Notes: generated from the letters alone by a model not told the origin. Positions 54,056 through 62,735 are shown, counted from the stretch's first letter. The stretch is DNA of 64,000 nucleotides from Phycisphaerae bacterium (GCA_014192545.1 BJHL01000001.1:889116-953115); one strand, 5' to 3'. Program-made: numbers and translations.

Positions 54056-55219
54056 ATGGCAAAGCGTCCCAATCAATCATTTGGTTACTCCGCGCCTCAG
54101 GGCGACGATAGCGGTGCCAGCGGCGGCGGTGGTGGTGACTTTGAACTTCCGCCCGCAGGCGACAGTACTGGTGGCAGCAACGACAGTGGCGACGAAGGTC
54201 AAAGCAATGCCAGCGCTCAACTCACGAGTGCACTCGATGCGTTTACCGCAAAGCTCGGCGAGATGGTGAACCAGTCAGCAAGCGTGCAAAGCACAGACGG
54301 CACCGATTACGCCGAGGAAGGCAACATCGTTGGTGCTGGCATCAGTGATGGAGGTGAAAATGGACTGCCCGGTGAACCTTCGATGGTCGTGTTCACGGTC
54401 GAGGACACGGACGAAGAATCTGTGCGACAGATTCTTTCAGACACCATGGGGGTGCAAGCAGCCAGTGATGACAGCTTCCCAATCACCGTCCACAAGACGG
54501 GCGTGATTGAAGCACAATCGCATCGGTTCAAAATGCGTCCTGCACCGTGCGGCGTTTCAGTTGGGCACTTCCGCATCACGGCAGGCACACTGGGTGCGCT
54601 GGCTGTTGGTCGCACCGCACCGCGCACGAATCGGTTGCTGGTGCTGAGCAACAACCACGTTCTTGCCAATTCCAACAACGCGGCGATCAACGACAACATT
54701 CTTCAGCAAGGCCCGTTCGATGGTGGTGCGAATCCGGCTGATCGGATTGCGCTGCTTGAACGCTGGGTGCCCATCAACTTCGCAGGAGGCGCGAACTTTG
54801 TCGATGCAGCAACCGGCTGGGCTTGGCCCAACCTTGTCCGCAAGGAGTTCGTGTACTTGCAAGGCGGTCAGCCGCGGTTCTTCCGTATCGGCAACTTGGT
54901 CGTGAATCCCGTGCTGGGCTTGAACGTTGCCAAAACAGGCCGCACGACGCAGCTTACTTCCGGCCGGATCGTTGCGTATCCCTCGACGATCCGCGTGAAT
55001 TACGGCGGCGGACGTGTGGCACTGTTCACGGATCAAATCACGATTCGCAGCAACAACGCCAACCCGTTCAGCGCGGGCGGTGACTCCGGATCGCTCATCT
55101 GGACAGCCGATAGCCGGCGTGCGGCGGTCGGGCTGCTCTTCGCGGGTGGTGGTGGGCTCACGTTTGCCAATCGCATCACGCGCGTGTTGACCGCTCTTGA
55201 CATCCGTCTGATCGTGTGA
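54056..55219 (+). CDS. Trypsin-like serine peptidase (S1/NAL1-like)
   Basis: 387 residues from ATG 54056, with GGAGG (54044) upstream. No signal peptide. The first ~60 residues are Gly/Ser/Asp-rich and disordered, then a small alpha/beta domain (MVVFTVEDTDEESVRQILSD). The peptidase domain starts near 155: LVLSNNHVLANSN holds the catalytic His (about 201) and GGDSGSLIWTADS the Ser (about 344), with the oxyanion-hole Gly residues. VGLLFAGGGGLTFANRI ends the fold. The Asp is probably in NFVDAATGW or ADRIALL. The next small gene may encode an interacting protein. Confidence 0.85.
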   Translation: MAKRPNQSFGYSAPQGDDSGASGGGGGDFELPPAGDSTGGSNDSGDEGQSNASAQLTSALDAFTAKLGEMVNQSASVQSTDGTDYAEEGNIVGAGISDGGENGLPGEPSMVVFTVEDTDEESVRQILSDTMGVQAASDDSFPITVHKTGVIEAQSHRFKMRPAPCGVSVGHFRITAGTLGALAVGRTAPRTNRLLVLSNNHVLANSNNAAINDNILQQGPFDGGANPADRIALLERWVPINFAGGANFVDAATGWAWPNLVRKEFVYLQGGQPRFFRIGNLVVNPVLGLNVAKTGRTTQLTSGRIVAYPSTIRVNYGGGRVALFTDQITIRSNNANPFSAGGDSGSLIWTADSRRAAVGLLFAGGGGLTFANRITRVLTALDIRLIV

Positions 55220-55301
55220 CAAATCACGTCAAAGCACACGCGTGCCGACGAAGGTTGCCGCGCGTGTATCATCTTCCGCCTCTTTCCGAATCGAGATTTC
55301 A

Positions 55302-55574
55302 ATGTCAACGCCCCATGACGGACCAATTCCCTACGACCCCTCGCAAGACGATCAGCCATCGGGCCACGCGCCTGGCAACGCGGCGAGGATACTTGCCTTG
55401 CACGAGGCTCGGCTGATGGCAATTCCTGGCGTGACGGGTGTGGGTGTAGGTGCAGGCCCGCTGGGTGTCAGCGAACTCGTGCTTTATGTGAGCAATTCTC
55501 TCGTAAAAGCACCACGAACTCTGGATGGACTCAATGTCCGAGTCATCGTCACCGGACCGATTGACGCGCAGTGA
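55302..55574 (+). CDS. Small protein with IPGVxGVGVG domain
   Basis: 90 residues from ATG 55302. A disordered Pro/Asp-rich start is followed by ALHEARLMAIPGVTGVGVGA, LVLYVSNSLVKAPRTLDGLN and VRVIVTGP. The pattern (IPGV-x-GVGVG, a beta strand, then L-D-G-x-x-V-x-V-x-x-T-G) recurs in bacterial proteins in front of or beside trypsin-like peptidase domains, where it resembles a propeptide-like module. Its gene follows the peptidase gene by 82 bases. It could be a separated pro-domain or inhibitor. Confidence 0.65.
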   Translation: MSTPHDGPIPYDPSQDDQPSGHAPGNAARILALHEARLMAIPGVTGVGVGAGPLGVSELVLYVSNSLVKAPRTLDGLNVRVIVTGPIDAQ

Positions 55575-55617
55575 GTGCCGCGCTTTTCCGCTGTTGAATC
55601 TCACCGTACCCTCACAC

Positions 55618-56445
55618 ATGCTCGCTACTCGCGTCGCCGCTGTGCGATATCTCAATACTGCTCCGCTCATTGAAGGCCTTGAAAAGTTGCAAGGCTTGAC
55701 GCTGTTGCCCACCGTGCCCAGTCGCATCGCCGACATGGTGATCGTTCGCGAAGCTGATGTTGGGCTTTGCTCGATTGTCGATTGCATCGCGAGTGACACG
55801 CCGCTCGCGTTGCTGCCTGTCGGCATGATCGGCTGCGACGGCCCGACGCTGACCGTGCGGCTGTTTTCCAGCGTGCCCTTTGAGCAGGTGACGACGCTGA
55901 GTGCCGACACGGATAGTCACACCAGCGTCATCCTCGCGCAGGTGCTGCTGCGAAAGTTGTACAACATCACGCCCCGCGTCGCATCGTTTCATGTGCGCGA
56001 GCGGCTGCCTGTGCATGCAGGCAGCGGCGATGATCCATGGCCGCAAACGCTGCTGATGATCGGCGACAAGGTGGTGACCGACAGCCCGCCCGCCGTGCGA
56101 TTTTCGCATCAGCTTGATTTGGGCGAAGCGTGGAAAAAGCTCACGGGCTTGCCGTTTGTTTACGCGATGTGGATGTGCCGGGCTGATCGCATGCAAGAGC
56201 CGGCGATTGCGAACGCCGCGTCGCTGCTTGACCGTCAACGCCGGCACAATGCAACGCGATTGGATTGGATTGTGCAAACGCGCGCGCCGCTCGCGCAGTG
56301 GCCCATTGATCTAGCAACGCAGTACGTGGGCGAACTACTGCGATACAACGTGGGCCTGCGCGAGCGTGAAGCTGTTGCGATGTTCTTGCAGATGGCGAGC
56401 GAACTCAACTTGCTGCCCAACCGTCAACCCACGTGGGCCATGTAA
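55618..56445 (+). CDS. mqnA: Chorismate dehydratase MqnA
   Basis: 275 residues from ATG 55618. The periplasmic-binding-protein-like fold without signal is visible: AVRYLNTAPLIEGLEKL, PSRIADMVIVREADVGLCSI, TSVILAQVLLRKLY, LLMIGDKVVTDSP and LDLGEAWKKLTGLPFVYAMW. It removes water from chorismate to give 3-[(1-carboxyvinyl)oxy]benzoate, the first step of the futalosine route to menaquinone. The other mqn genes are not in the window. Downstream is the sigma-like protein gene, 20 bases away, so they may be co-transcribed. Confidence 0.93.
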   Translation: MLATRVAAVRYLNTAPLIEGLEKLQGLTLLPTVPSRIADMVIVREADVGLCSIVDCIASDTPLALLPVGMIGCDGPTLTVRLFSSVPFEQVTTLSADTDSHTSVILAQVLLRKLYNITPRVASFHVRERLPVHAGSGDDPWPQTLLMIGDKVVTDSPPAVRFSHQLDLGEAWKKLTGLPFVYAMWMCRADRMQEPAIANAASLLDRQRRHNATRLDWIVQTRAPLAQWPIDLATQYVGELLRYNVGLREREAVAMFLQMASELNLLPNRQPTWAM

Positions 56446-56465
56446 CTGCTATTGATTGACTTCGC

Positions 56466-58103
56466 GTGCCTCCACTCCCCGCCATCCGCCATCCACTGCT
56501 CGCATCGCTGGAATCGCAGTTGCGACTGGCGCCGCGCGATGCGATTCTGCGCGATATCGAACGCATCGAGCAATTGCCCAGCGATGTTGATCCCAAGCAA
56601 AGTTACCCGCTGGACTGGATCGTCTTTCGCATCACCGGCTTTCGGCCCGACAACGCGAGCGAACGCGCCATCACGGGCGAGGCCTTGCTTGCTGATGCAT
56701 GCGCACTGTGCGAAACGCTGTGTGCCCGTGTTCACTTGACGTTGCAAGAGTGTGCAGACGTGCAACCCATCACGCTCGCACAGTTGCGCGAGCGTTGGAA
56801 CGTGAGTGAACCCACAATCAAGCGATTGCGTCGCGCGGGGCTCGTGACGCGCCGCGTCGAAGATGCTTCGCAGGTCATTAGCGTCGCTTCCAGTAGTGTA
56901 GTCGCCGCGTTTGAGTCGCGACATCCGCAGTTGCAGTCGCCTGCGAGCAAACCCAAACGATATGACCAGCTTACGAAGGCTCGGCTGGTGCGCTGCGCAT
57001 CTGCATACATGCGAAAGCTGGGCTGGAGTGCATTTCGCTGCGCGCAGCGTCTTGCCGAGCGAGAAGGTCTGAGCGAAGAAGGCGTGCGGCAACTGCTGAT
57101 ACGCGAACTGCCACCATCGTCAATCCAGGCAGAAATCTCGCCTCGCCGGGCCGGCGCGATGCTGCGCATGCATCGCTTAGGCGTCGAAGTTTCCGTGCTC
57201 GCACAGCTTTCTCGCCGCAGCGGCGCCGTGGTCCGGCGCGAGTTGCAGCTCGCTCGATTTGCAATGCTCACGAAACTACCCATTGCACCGGCGTCGCCAA
57301 TCACCGATGCACAAGCGACACAAGCACTCGCGCACGCACAAGTTGTCGCAAACCTGCGCACACCATGGCCCGCCGATTTGCTCGAGCTGCTTGCTGATTG
57401 GCGCATGCGTGCGCCAATCACGCCCGCCCTCGAACGCGTGCGGACCATCGCCTTCAGCGCACTGCGTCAACGAGCCGCCGACACGCTTGCGTCGCTCGAT
57501 CACCTGCATCCGCGTGCATCGTCGCTCGATGAAATCGAAACTGCGCTGCGTCACGCGACGCTGGTGCAACGCGAACTCATCCGCAGCCAACATCGCCTGC
57601 TTATCGAAACGATCGATGCCCGCGTGGGGCATGCCGTTGAGCAGCTCAGTGCCTGGCGAGTCATGACGCTGCTGCAAGAAGCCATCGCGGCTGCGAGCGA
57701 AGCGTCGTTGCACTTTGACCCAACCCGTGGCGGGCGACTTGCTGCGGTCGTGGGTATCGCTGCTGACAAAGCCGTCACGCGCATCGTACGAAATTGGCTA
57801 CCCGCGCACGCAACCGCTTCGCGCCGAGCACAAGCGATTCTGGGGCCGGGCATTCTCGTGCCCGATCTCACTCGGCGAATGAATCCTTGGCAGAAACACA
57901 CCGACGCCGACTCGCGCATCGTTCGCGGCGTTTTCACGGGCACACTCGCCGAGCAACATGCGAAGCTGCTGGTTGCACGATTCGGCTTGCTGGGCAGCGC
58001 GCCGCGCACGCGTGCGGCAACTGCGAAGGAACTCGCGCTTGATGAGATTCGGTACGCGCACGCGGAGTCTGCCGCTATTCGAGCAGCGATTGCGTCGGTG
58101 TGA
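56466..58103 (+). CDS. Divergent sigma-70-like protein with N-terminal HTH domains
   Basis: 545 residues. A helix-turn-helix lies at about 100-125 (ITLAQLRERWNVSEPTIKRL) and another at about 185-205 (AQRLAEREGLSEEGVRQLLI). Residues 366-435 follow sigma region 2: TLVQRELIRSQHRLLIETI, then EASLHFDPTRGGRLAAVV, where housekeeping sigmas have F-D-P-x-R-G-x-x-F-S-T-Y-A. Residues about 497-540 match region 4.1 (HAKLLVARFGLLGSAPRTRA, where sigmas read R-x-R-F-G-L-x-G-x-x-x-x-T), but the second helix of the -35 binding motif is eroded. It could be an unusual sigma, an anti-sigma decoy or another polymerase-binding regulator. Confidence 0.7.
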   Translation: MPPLPAIRHPLLASLESQLRLAPRDAILRDIERIEQLPSDVDPKQSYPLDWIVFRITGFRPDNASERAITGEALLADACALCETLCARVHLTLQECADVQPITLAQLRERWNVSEPTIKRLRRAGLVTRRVEDASQVISVASSSVVAAFESRHPQLQSPASKPKRYDQLTKARLVRCASAYMRKLGWSAFRCAQRLAEREGLSEEGVRQLLIRELPPSSIQAEISPRRAGAMLRMHRLGVEVSVLAQLSRRSGAVVRRELQLARFAMLTKLPIAPASPITDAQATQALAHAQVVANLRTPWPADLLELLADWRMRAPITPALERVRTIAFSALRQRAADTLASLDHLHPRASSLDEIETALRHATLVQRELIRSQHRLLIETIDARVGHAVEQLSAWRVMTLLQEAIAAASEASLHFDPTRGGRLAAVVGIAADKAVTRIVRNWLPAHATASRRAQAILGPGILVPDLTRRMNPWQKHTDADSRIVRGVFTGTLAEQHAKLLVARFGLLGSAPRTRAATAKELALDEIRYAHAESAAIRAAIASV

Positions 58104-58143
58104 GATCGCGAGCGACGACGGGTTACACGAGTTTCAAAAACAA

Positions 58144-58169
58144 ACAAGGACACGCAGGCGTGTCCTTGT
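58144..58169. terminator. Bidirectional terminator
   Basis: An 11-bp perfect stem ACAAGGACACG / CGTGTCCTTGT with loop CAGG. The minus side has TTGTTTGTTTTTG, the plus side CATTTT. It lies between the convergent sigma-like gene and nusG. Confidence 0.9.
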
Positions 58170-58206
58170 CATTTTCGCTGTGATGTGTTTGCCGAAACCG
58201 TCGCGT

Positions 58207-58854
58207 TCACTGCTGATCCGGCTTGCCCACCGCCCACTCTTCGATGTCGATAGGAGCCTGGCGACCGAAGATCGTGACCAGCACGCGGATGATGCCTTTG
58301 TCGGGGAACATTTCGTCCACCGTGCCTTCGTACGTCGCGAACGCGCCTTCCTTGATGACAACGTGCTCGCCCTTGCTGAAGCTGAGCTTGATGACCGGCT
58401 CGTCTTCGGGCTTGCGGCTGTCGCGCAGCATCTTGTCGATCTCGTGTTCTTTCATCGCCGTGGGCCGGCCTGCGGTGCCGACGAAGTCGCCCACACCCGT
58501 CGTTTCTTTGATGAGGAAGAAAACGTCCTGCGGGATGCGGCCGTCGGGTTCGAGCTTCATCTCGACAAACACATAGCCCGGATAGAGCTTGGTTTCCGTC
58601 ACCTTCTGCTTGCCGTTCTTGACGGTCTTGGTCTTTTCGGTAGGCACCACGATGCGGCCCACCAGGTGCGTCATGCCTTCGATCTGCACTTTGCGCAGCA
58701 GCGTGGCTTGCACGCTGCTTTCCTTGTTGCTCGCAACGCGCAGCACGAACCAGTTCATGCCCGGCTGCGTCAGCACTTCGTCGGCGCCCAGCTTGCCCGT
58801 AATCACCGTGTCAGCCTTCACGGCTGGCTGTTCTGAATGTTGTTTCTCGCTCAT
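58207..58854 (-). CDS. nusG: Transcription termination/antitermination protein NusG
   Basis: 215 residues from ATG 58854 with AGAGG upstream. After a ~30-residue acidic leader the NGN domain begins (NWFVLRVASNKESSVQATLL, TKLYPGYVFVEMKLEPDGRI, FLIKETTGVGDFVGTAGRP), then the linker and the KOW domain (FSKGEHVVIKEGAFATYEGT). NusG binds RNA polymerase and, through KOW, Rho or ribosomal S10. secE lies directly upstream, the classical order. Confidence 0.95.
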   Translation of the reverse strand: MSEKQHSEQPAVKADTVITGKLGADEVLTQPGMNWFVLRVASNKESSVQATLLRKVQIEGMTHLVGRIVVPTEKTKTVKNGKQKVTETKLYPGYVFVEMKLEPDGRIPQDVFFLIKETTGVGDFVGTAGRPTAMKEHEIDKMLRDSRKPEDEPVIKLSFSKGEHVVIKEGAFATYEGTVDEMFPDKGIIRVLVTIFGRQAPIDIEEWAVGKPDQQ

Positions 58855-59134
58855 GACCAACCTCTTTTCTGGTCGCGTCGATTGCTCGACGCAATGAAAG
58901 ACTTTCTGAACCGACACGATTTCTCGCAAACCGACTGAAAAACGAGACTGAAAACCCGAGTGATAACGGCGTTGAACGTGTTGTTTTGCTCGCGTCTATC
59001 ACGCCAGCAGCACACGCCCAACGCCGGAAAAACCAAACCAAACCAACTCGCAAACTTGCATGCCGCTCAAACAAGCCGACATGCGGACCAACCCAAACTC
59101 AAGCCCCAACCAAAAGCGCAACCCAAACGCCAAC

Positions 59135-59917
59135 TCAGAAGCGAACAATCCAGTCCATCAACGCCTTCTTCAAAATCGTGTCCCACACGAAGATGAAGCC
59201 CGCGATGAGGAACGTCGCACTGATGACCACCAGCGTGGAGTTGATGATCGTCTTGCGCGTGGACCAATTCACCTTGCGCATTTCTTCATCGGTGGCGATC
59301 AGGAAATCAACCGAAGAAGGCCTGCGACCAACAAACGTGTAGATGAGCACCAGGCCCGAAAGCATGATGAGCCCCGCGACGCTGCCTTGCAGATACGTGG
59401 GGTTGAAAATCGGAATCTTGTTGATGGCGTTGGTCTCGCGCTGAATGTTCGCACGCACCACGGTGTCGCCCGCGCCCACGTCCATCCGGCGGGCATCACG
59501 CATCACGCCATCGCCCTCGGCTTTGAACTGGCCGACGGTCACCGTCGCACGCTTGCCATCAGGAGAAGGCGTGAACGTCTCAACCACGCCGCTGCCGACG
59601 GGGAAATCTTTGTTGTCAATCAGCTTGACGAACGTCGCAGCCGAGCCCGTCGCGATCTTTGCATCAGCAGGCACCGCAACTTCAACCGTGTAGCCTTTGG
59701 CAGGCAGGTTGATGGTCGCAAGGTTGCGCCACGCCCAGCCCGCGCCAGCCAGGAACAACATGCCCACCGCGATTGCGCTCAGCACGCGCACCCAGTAGCC
59801 CCGGCCCCACTTGTAAATGCCAAAACCGCCTTCACCGCCCGCATCAGCGGCAGCAGGCGTGGAGGGAGGCTGGCCGCCGCCCGAGGCATTTCGAACTGTC
59901 AAAGTCTGCTCGGCCAT
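59135..59917 (-). CDS. secE: Preprotein translocase subunit SecE, enlarged
   Basis: 260 residues, against 60-130 in most bacteria. The conserved SecE part is at the C-terminus: EEMRKVNWSTRKTIINSTLV followed by the transmembrane helix (FLIAGFIFVWDTILKK). Ahead of it are two further transmembrane helices (RVLSAIAVGMLFLAGAGWAW, about 42-62; AGLIMLSGLVLIYTFVG, about 178-195), with a ~110-residue soluble loop between them (GYTVEVAVPADAKIATGSAA, PSPDGKRATVTVGQFKAEGD). Start at 59917. It is placed by motif and by its position between tRNA-Trp and nusG. Confidence 0.92.
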   Translation of the reverse strand: MAEQTLTVRNASGGGQPPSTPAAADAGGEGGFGIYKWGRGYWVRVLSAIAVGMLFLAGAGWAWRNLATINLPAKGYTVEVAVPADAKIATGSAATFVKLIDNKDFPVGSGVVETFTPSPDGKRATVTVGQFKAEGDGVMRDARRMDVGAGDTVVRANIQRETNAINKIPIFNPTYLQGSVAGLIMLSGLVLIYTFVGRRPSSVDFLIATDEEMRKVNWSTRKTIINSTLVVISATFLIAGFIFVWDTILKKALMDWIVRF

Positions 59918-60035
59918 AGAGAAGCCACTTATCCCGCGAGAACGGATTTCTCATCTACATCTGACTTCTCAGATGCTGGTGAGGGCTGGCCGTTCGCACA
60001 AAGCGTCTGGCAGCCACCCGAGTCGATCAACCAAG

Positions 60036-60108
<73 letters not shown>

Positions 60109-60114
60109 AGGAAT

Positions 60115-60202
60115 AGGCATTGGGGACTAGGGATTGGGCATTGGGAAAGGCGAATGCCAGGCATGGCTTTCACCAATGCCCAATCCCCAGTCCCCAATGC
60201 CT
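60115..60202. repeat. Inverted repeat between tRNA-Trp and rpmG (30-base arms)
   Basis: 60115-60144 and 60173-60202 are reverse complements at 29 of 30 positions. Each arm is a run of ATTGGGG/GCATTGGG-like units (AGGCATTGGGGACT...). The loop is 28 bases. It stands in a transcribed region between rpmG and tRNA-Trp, and so could fold in the precursor RNA and separate the two transcripts. Confidence 0.8.
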
Positions 60203-60208
60203 CAGCCT

Positions 60209-60391
60209 TTACTTCCGCTTCACCTTGTGAATCGTGTGCTTGCGCAGGCGGGGGCTGTACTTGCTCAGGCCGTCCTTGAGACCTTCGGGCATGCCGCCCT
60301 TGGTGTTCACGGACGAGCGATAGTTCAAATCGCCCGTTTCGCTGCACTGCAGCCACACGAACTCACGGGCCATTGACTTCTTCTTTGCCAT
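60209..60391 (-). CDS. rpmG: Ribosomal protein bL33
   Basis: 60 residues. REFVWLQCSETGDLNYRSSV, NTKGGMPEGLKDGLSKYSPR and RLRKHTIHKVKRK match bL33. Three of the four Cys of zinc-binding L33 forms are missing (only one Cys is present), so this is a zinc-independent type. First gene of the unit rpmG - tRNA-Trp - secE - nusG. Located in the large ribosomal subunit near the E site. Confidence 0.92.
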   Translation of the reverse strand: MAKKKSMAREFVWLQCSETGDLNYRSSVNTKGGMPEGLKDGLSKYSPRLRKHTIHKVKRK

Positions 60392-60471
60392 GACTCAACT
60401 CGCTTTCGAACGGACTTTGGCTCATCCACCGCCGCGACCACCATCGCGGACAGACAATCCATAGGTGACAA

Positions 60472-60500
60472 GCGGCCTTCGGGTTCATCCCAAAGGCCGC
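60472..60500 (-). other. Hairpin in the rpmG leader
   Basis: GCGGCCTT / AAGGCCGC with a 13-base loop lies 80 bases upstream of the rpmG start, in the 5' leader or at the end of the upstream gene's transcript. No T-tract is seen on the minus strand, so it is not a standard terminator. Confidence 0.4.
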
Positions 60501-60639
60501 GGAGGGAAATATAGGCGCGGGGAGGGGAGGGGGCAAAGCGCGGCGGACAAGACTCTGTTTGGATTCTGTCCTATCACGACGGCTTGGCCGGCTACTCGAT
60601 GCCTTGATGCCGAGTGCCTTGCTGCCTTCCGCCGTTTCG

Positions 60640-62160
60640 TTACTTCTTCTCAAGATCCACCACCACCGGCAAGTGGTCGCTCGCTTCCGCTGTGTCCGTC
60701 GCTTTCAGCCCCACGCGTTGCAGGCTTTCGTCCTCTAGGCGTGAGGCATCCAGCACGAACGCTCGCTTTGCCTTCGCCGTGCTGTCGCTGTAGACCAGCC
60801 AGTCGAGTCGGCCCGGGCCGAAGGCGTTGCCGCCTTCGGTCCAGGTGGTGTAGGTGCGGTCGCCCAGCGTCATCGCGTCGGCGAAGGTCTTGTCGCTGCC
60901 GTCCAAGTCGGTCTTGGTCATCAAAATCTCGAGCGGCGTGCGCGAGCCAACAAGGTTGTAGTCGCCGCCGATGATGGTGATGGTGCCCGGCTCGTTGTCG
61001 AGTTTGTCCAGAGCTTCCACAATCGCGCGAGCTTCGGCGATGCGGCGAGTGTCTTCGGAACTGCTGCTGCTACCGCCACTCTTGAGGTGGACGCTGCTGG
61101 CGATGATGTCAGGTCCGGGCACATCGACGCGCACACCAGCAAATCGCACGTTGCTGGGCTCGCGCTGGCCTTCGGGATGGACTTTGAGGTAAGGCGTGAC
61201 CAGTTCAACCGGATACTTGCTGACGACCGCCACGCCGCGATTGTCGCGCACGGTGCCAGGCAAACCCGCCGCGTGCCAAGTGCCGCCAACGTTGGTACTA
61301 AACCACGCGGCGAGGGCCTCGTTGCTGGTGTATTCCCACTCTTGAAAGAGATAGACGTCGGCATCGAGAGCTTTGAAAATCCTGCCGTATACCTCGGGCT
61401 TGGCTTCGGGCGCGCTGCGCAGCACGTTGTAGCTGACGACGCGATACGAGCCGTCCAGTTTCGGCGGGATGCCCATCGTGCTGCGGCGTGCGCCGCTCAT
61501 GCAGTGCTCGGGCAGTTTGCCGCGGAAAACTTCGCCGCTGCTGGTGATTGTGCCATCCAGATCGCGCGTGACCACCGCGCCTGAGAGCATGCCGCTGCTG
61601 AGCAAGCCTTCTTTGGGAATCAGGACCGGGCCGCTGGGCGTGCGGCTGATGCGAGCCTCGTACCAGGCACTCGCGTACGTCGGTGCGGCTGCAAAATCCC
61701 AGTCTTCGCGCGCCACCGGCTGGCGATTGCCCGCCGCGTCGTAGCTGAACATCGTCACGCCCCGCCCAAACCCGCGCTTGCCGTTATTGTCGATGCGAGG
61801 CCAGCAGAAGGCGACTTCGACATCGATGCCCAGCGCGCGCACAGCGTCGGAACCTGTGGTGGGACGCATGCCGGTCGCTGGGTTGTTGTCGACGTCGAAA
61901 AGAATCGACGTGGTTTTGTTTGTCGATTGCAGCGTGTAAGGCTCGCCCGTGGTTTGGAAGCGGACATACGTGTGGTGTTCATCGCTGGCGAGCATGACGC
62001 CTGCGGGCCACTCGTTCATGTCGCCGTCGAGGGTGACGAGTGCGCCGAGAACTTCTGGCGCGCGGGTGGATGGCTTCTCGCGAGTGGGCTTGCCTTGGTT
62101 AGTTGTACAGCCTGCGATGGCGAGCAGCATCAAGGCAGAAACGATCGTGCGGGTGAGCAT
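60640..62160 (-). CDS. Endonuclease/exonuclease/phosphatase-family lipoprotein
   Basis: 506 residues from ATG 62160. Lipobox signal (MLTRTIVSALMLLAIAGC). Residues about 35-210 form an N-terminal beta-domain (LVTLDGDMNEWPAGVMLASD, DVDNNPATGMRPTTGSDAVR) like the DOMON/CBM9-type domains. The EEP catalytic domain starts near 240: RVVSYNVLRSAPEAKP, LFQEWEY (Mg-binding Glu), SSVHLKSGG, TIIGGDYNLVGSRTPLE and ASDHLPVVVDL with the catalytic His-Asp. Anchored outside the cytoplasmic membrane. The substrate (nucleic acid, phosphodiester or phospholipid) is unknown. Confidence 0.85.
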   Translation of the reverse strand: MLTRTIVSALMLLAIAGCTTNQGKPTREKPSTRAPEVLGALVTLDGDMNEWPAGVMLASDEHHTYVRFQTTGEPYTLQSTNKTTSILFDVDNNPATGMRPTTGSDAVRALGIDVEVAFCWPRIDNNGKRGFGRGVTMFSYDAAGNRQPVAREDWDFAAAPTYASAWYEARISRTPSGPVLIPKEGLLSSGMLSGAVVTRDLDGTITSSGEVFRGKLPEHCMSGARRSTMGIPPKLDGSYRVVSYNVLRSAPEAKPEVYGRIFKALDADVYLFQEWEYTSNEALAAWFSTNVGGTWHAAGLPGTVRDNRGVAVVSKYPVELVTPYLKVHPEGQREPSNVRFAGVRVDVPGPDIIASSVHLKSGGSSSSSEDTRRIAEARAIVEALDKLDNEPGTITIIGGDYNLVGSRTPLEILMTKTDLDGSDKTFADAMTLGDRTYTTWTEGGNAFGPGRLDWLVYSDSTAKAKRAFVLDASRLEDESLQRVGLKATDTAEASDHLPVVVDLEKK

Positions 62161-62198
62161 GCACGAGTATCTGCGCGCGGGATGGAAAACGCAAACGC

Positions 62199-62657
62199 TT
62201 ACGATGCAACTTGTGCCGCGGGCCACAGCGTCCGGTTCTTACCGGTTTCTTTGGCTCGTTTTTCGAACTCTGCCATGTCGGCGACGGTGGTTTTCCGCAG
62301 GAAGTCTTGGAATTCGCCCCGGTTGGCTTTCCAGAAGCTGTGGCAGGGGCAGGCGCGGTCGTCGGAGCAGATCGCTGTGCCCAGCATGCAGCGGTTGAGC
62401 ACGGCTGGGTCGTCGAGGGCGACGCAGATGTCGTGGAGCGTGATATCTTCGGGAGCACGGGCGAGGGTGACGCCGCCGCCGATGCCCCGTTGCGTGCGGA
62501 CGATGCCGCGTTTGCTGAGAACCTGCACGATTTTGGCGAGATAGGGTGCCGGGATGGCGGTAGCTTCGGCGATGTCCTTGACGAGTACGGACTTGCTATC
62601 GCTGCAAGCCACAAAGCCCAGGGCACTGGCGGCGTATCCACTTGCTTGGCTGAGCAT
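62199..62657 (-). CDS. Rrf2-family transcriptional regulator (IscR/NsrR-like)
   Basis: 152 residues from ATG 62657, GGAGG six bases upstream. The winged helix-turn-helix is at the N-terminus (SVLVKDIAEATAIPAPYLAK, VQVLSKRGIVRTQRGIGGGV). Cluster-binding Cys residues follow in the middle: LNRCMLGTAICSDDRACPCHSFW, a pattern allowing an Fe-S cluster as in IscR or NsrR. It probably reports Fe-S or nitric oxide status. It starts 38 bases upstream of the EEP lipoprotein on the same strand; a dyad at 62736-62754 could be its own operator. Confidence 0.92.
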   Translation of the reverse strand: MLSQASGYAASALGFVACSDSKSVLVKDIAEATAIPAPYLAKIVQVLSKRGIVRTQRGIGGGVTLARAPEDITLHDICVALDDPAVLNRCMLGTAICSDDRACPCHSFWKANRGEFQDFLRKTTVADMAEFEKRAKETGKNRTLWPAAQVAS

Positions 62658-62735
62658 GAATTCCTCCGTCCCACCCGTACGTGTGCAGTCGTGCCGGACA
62701 GGATTGCCCAGAACAGGATGGGAGTATAGAGGAGT

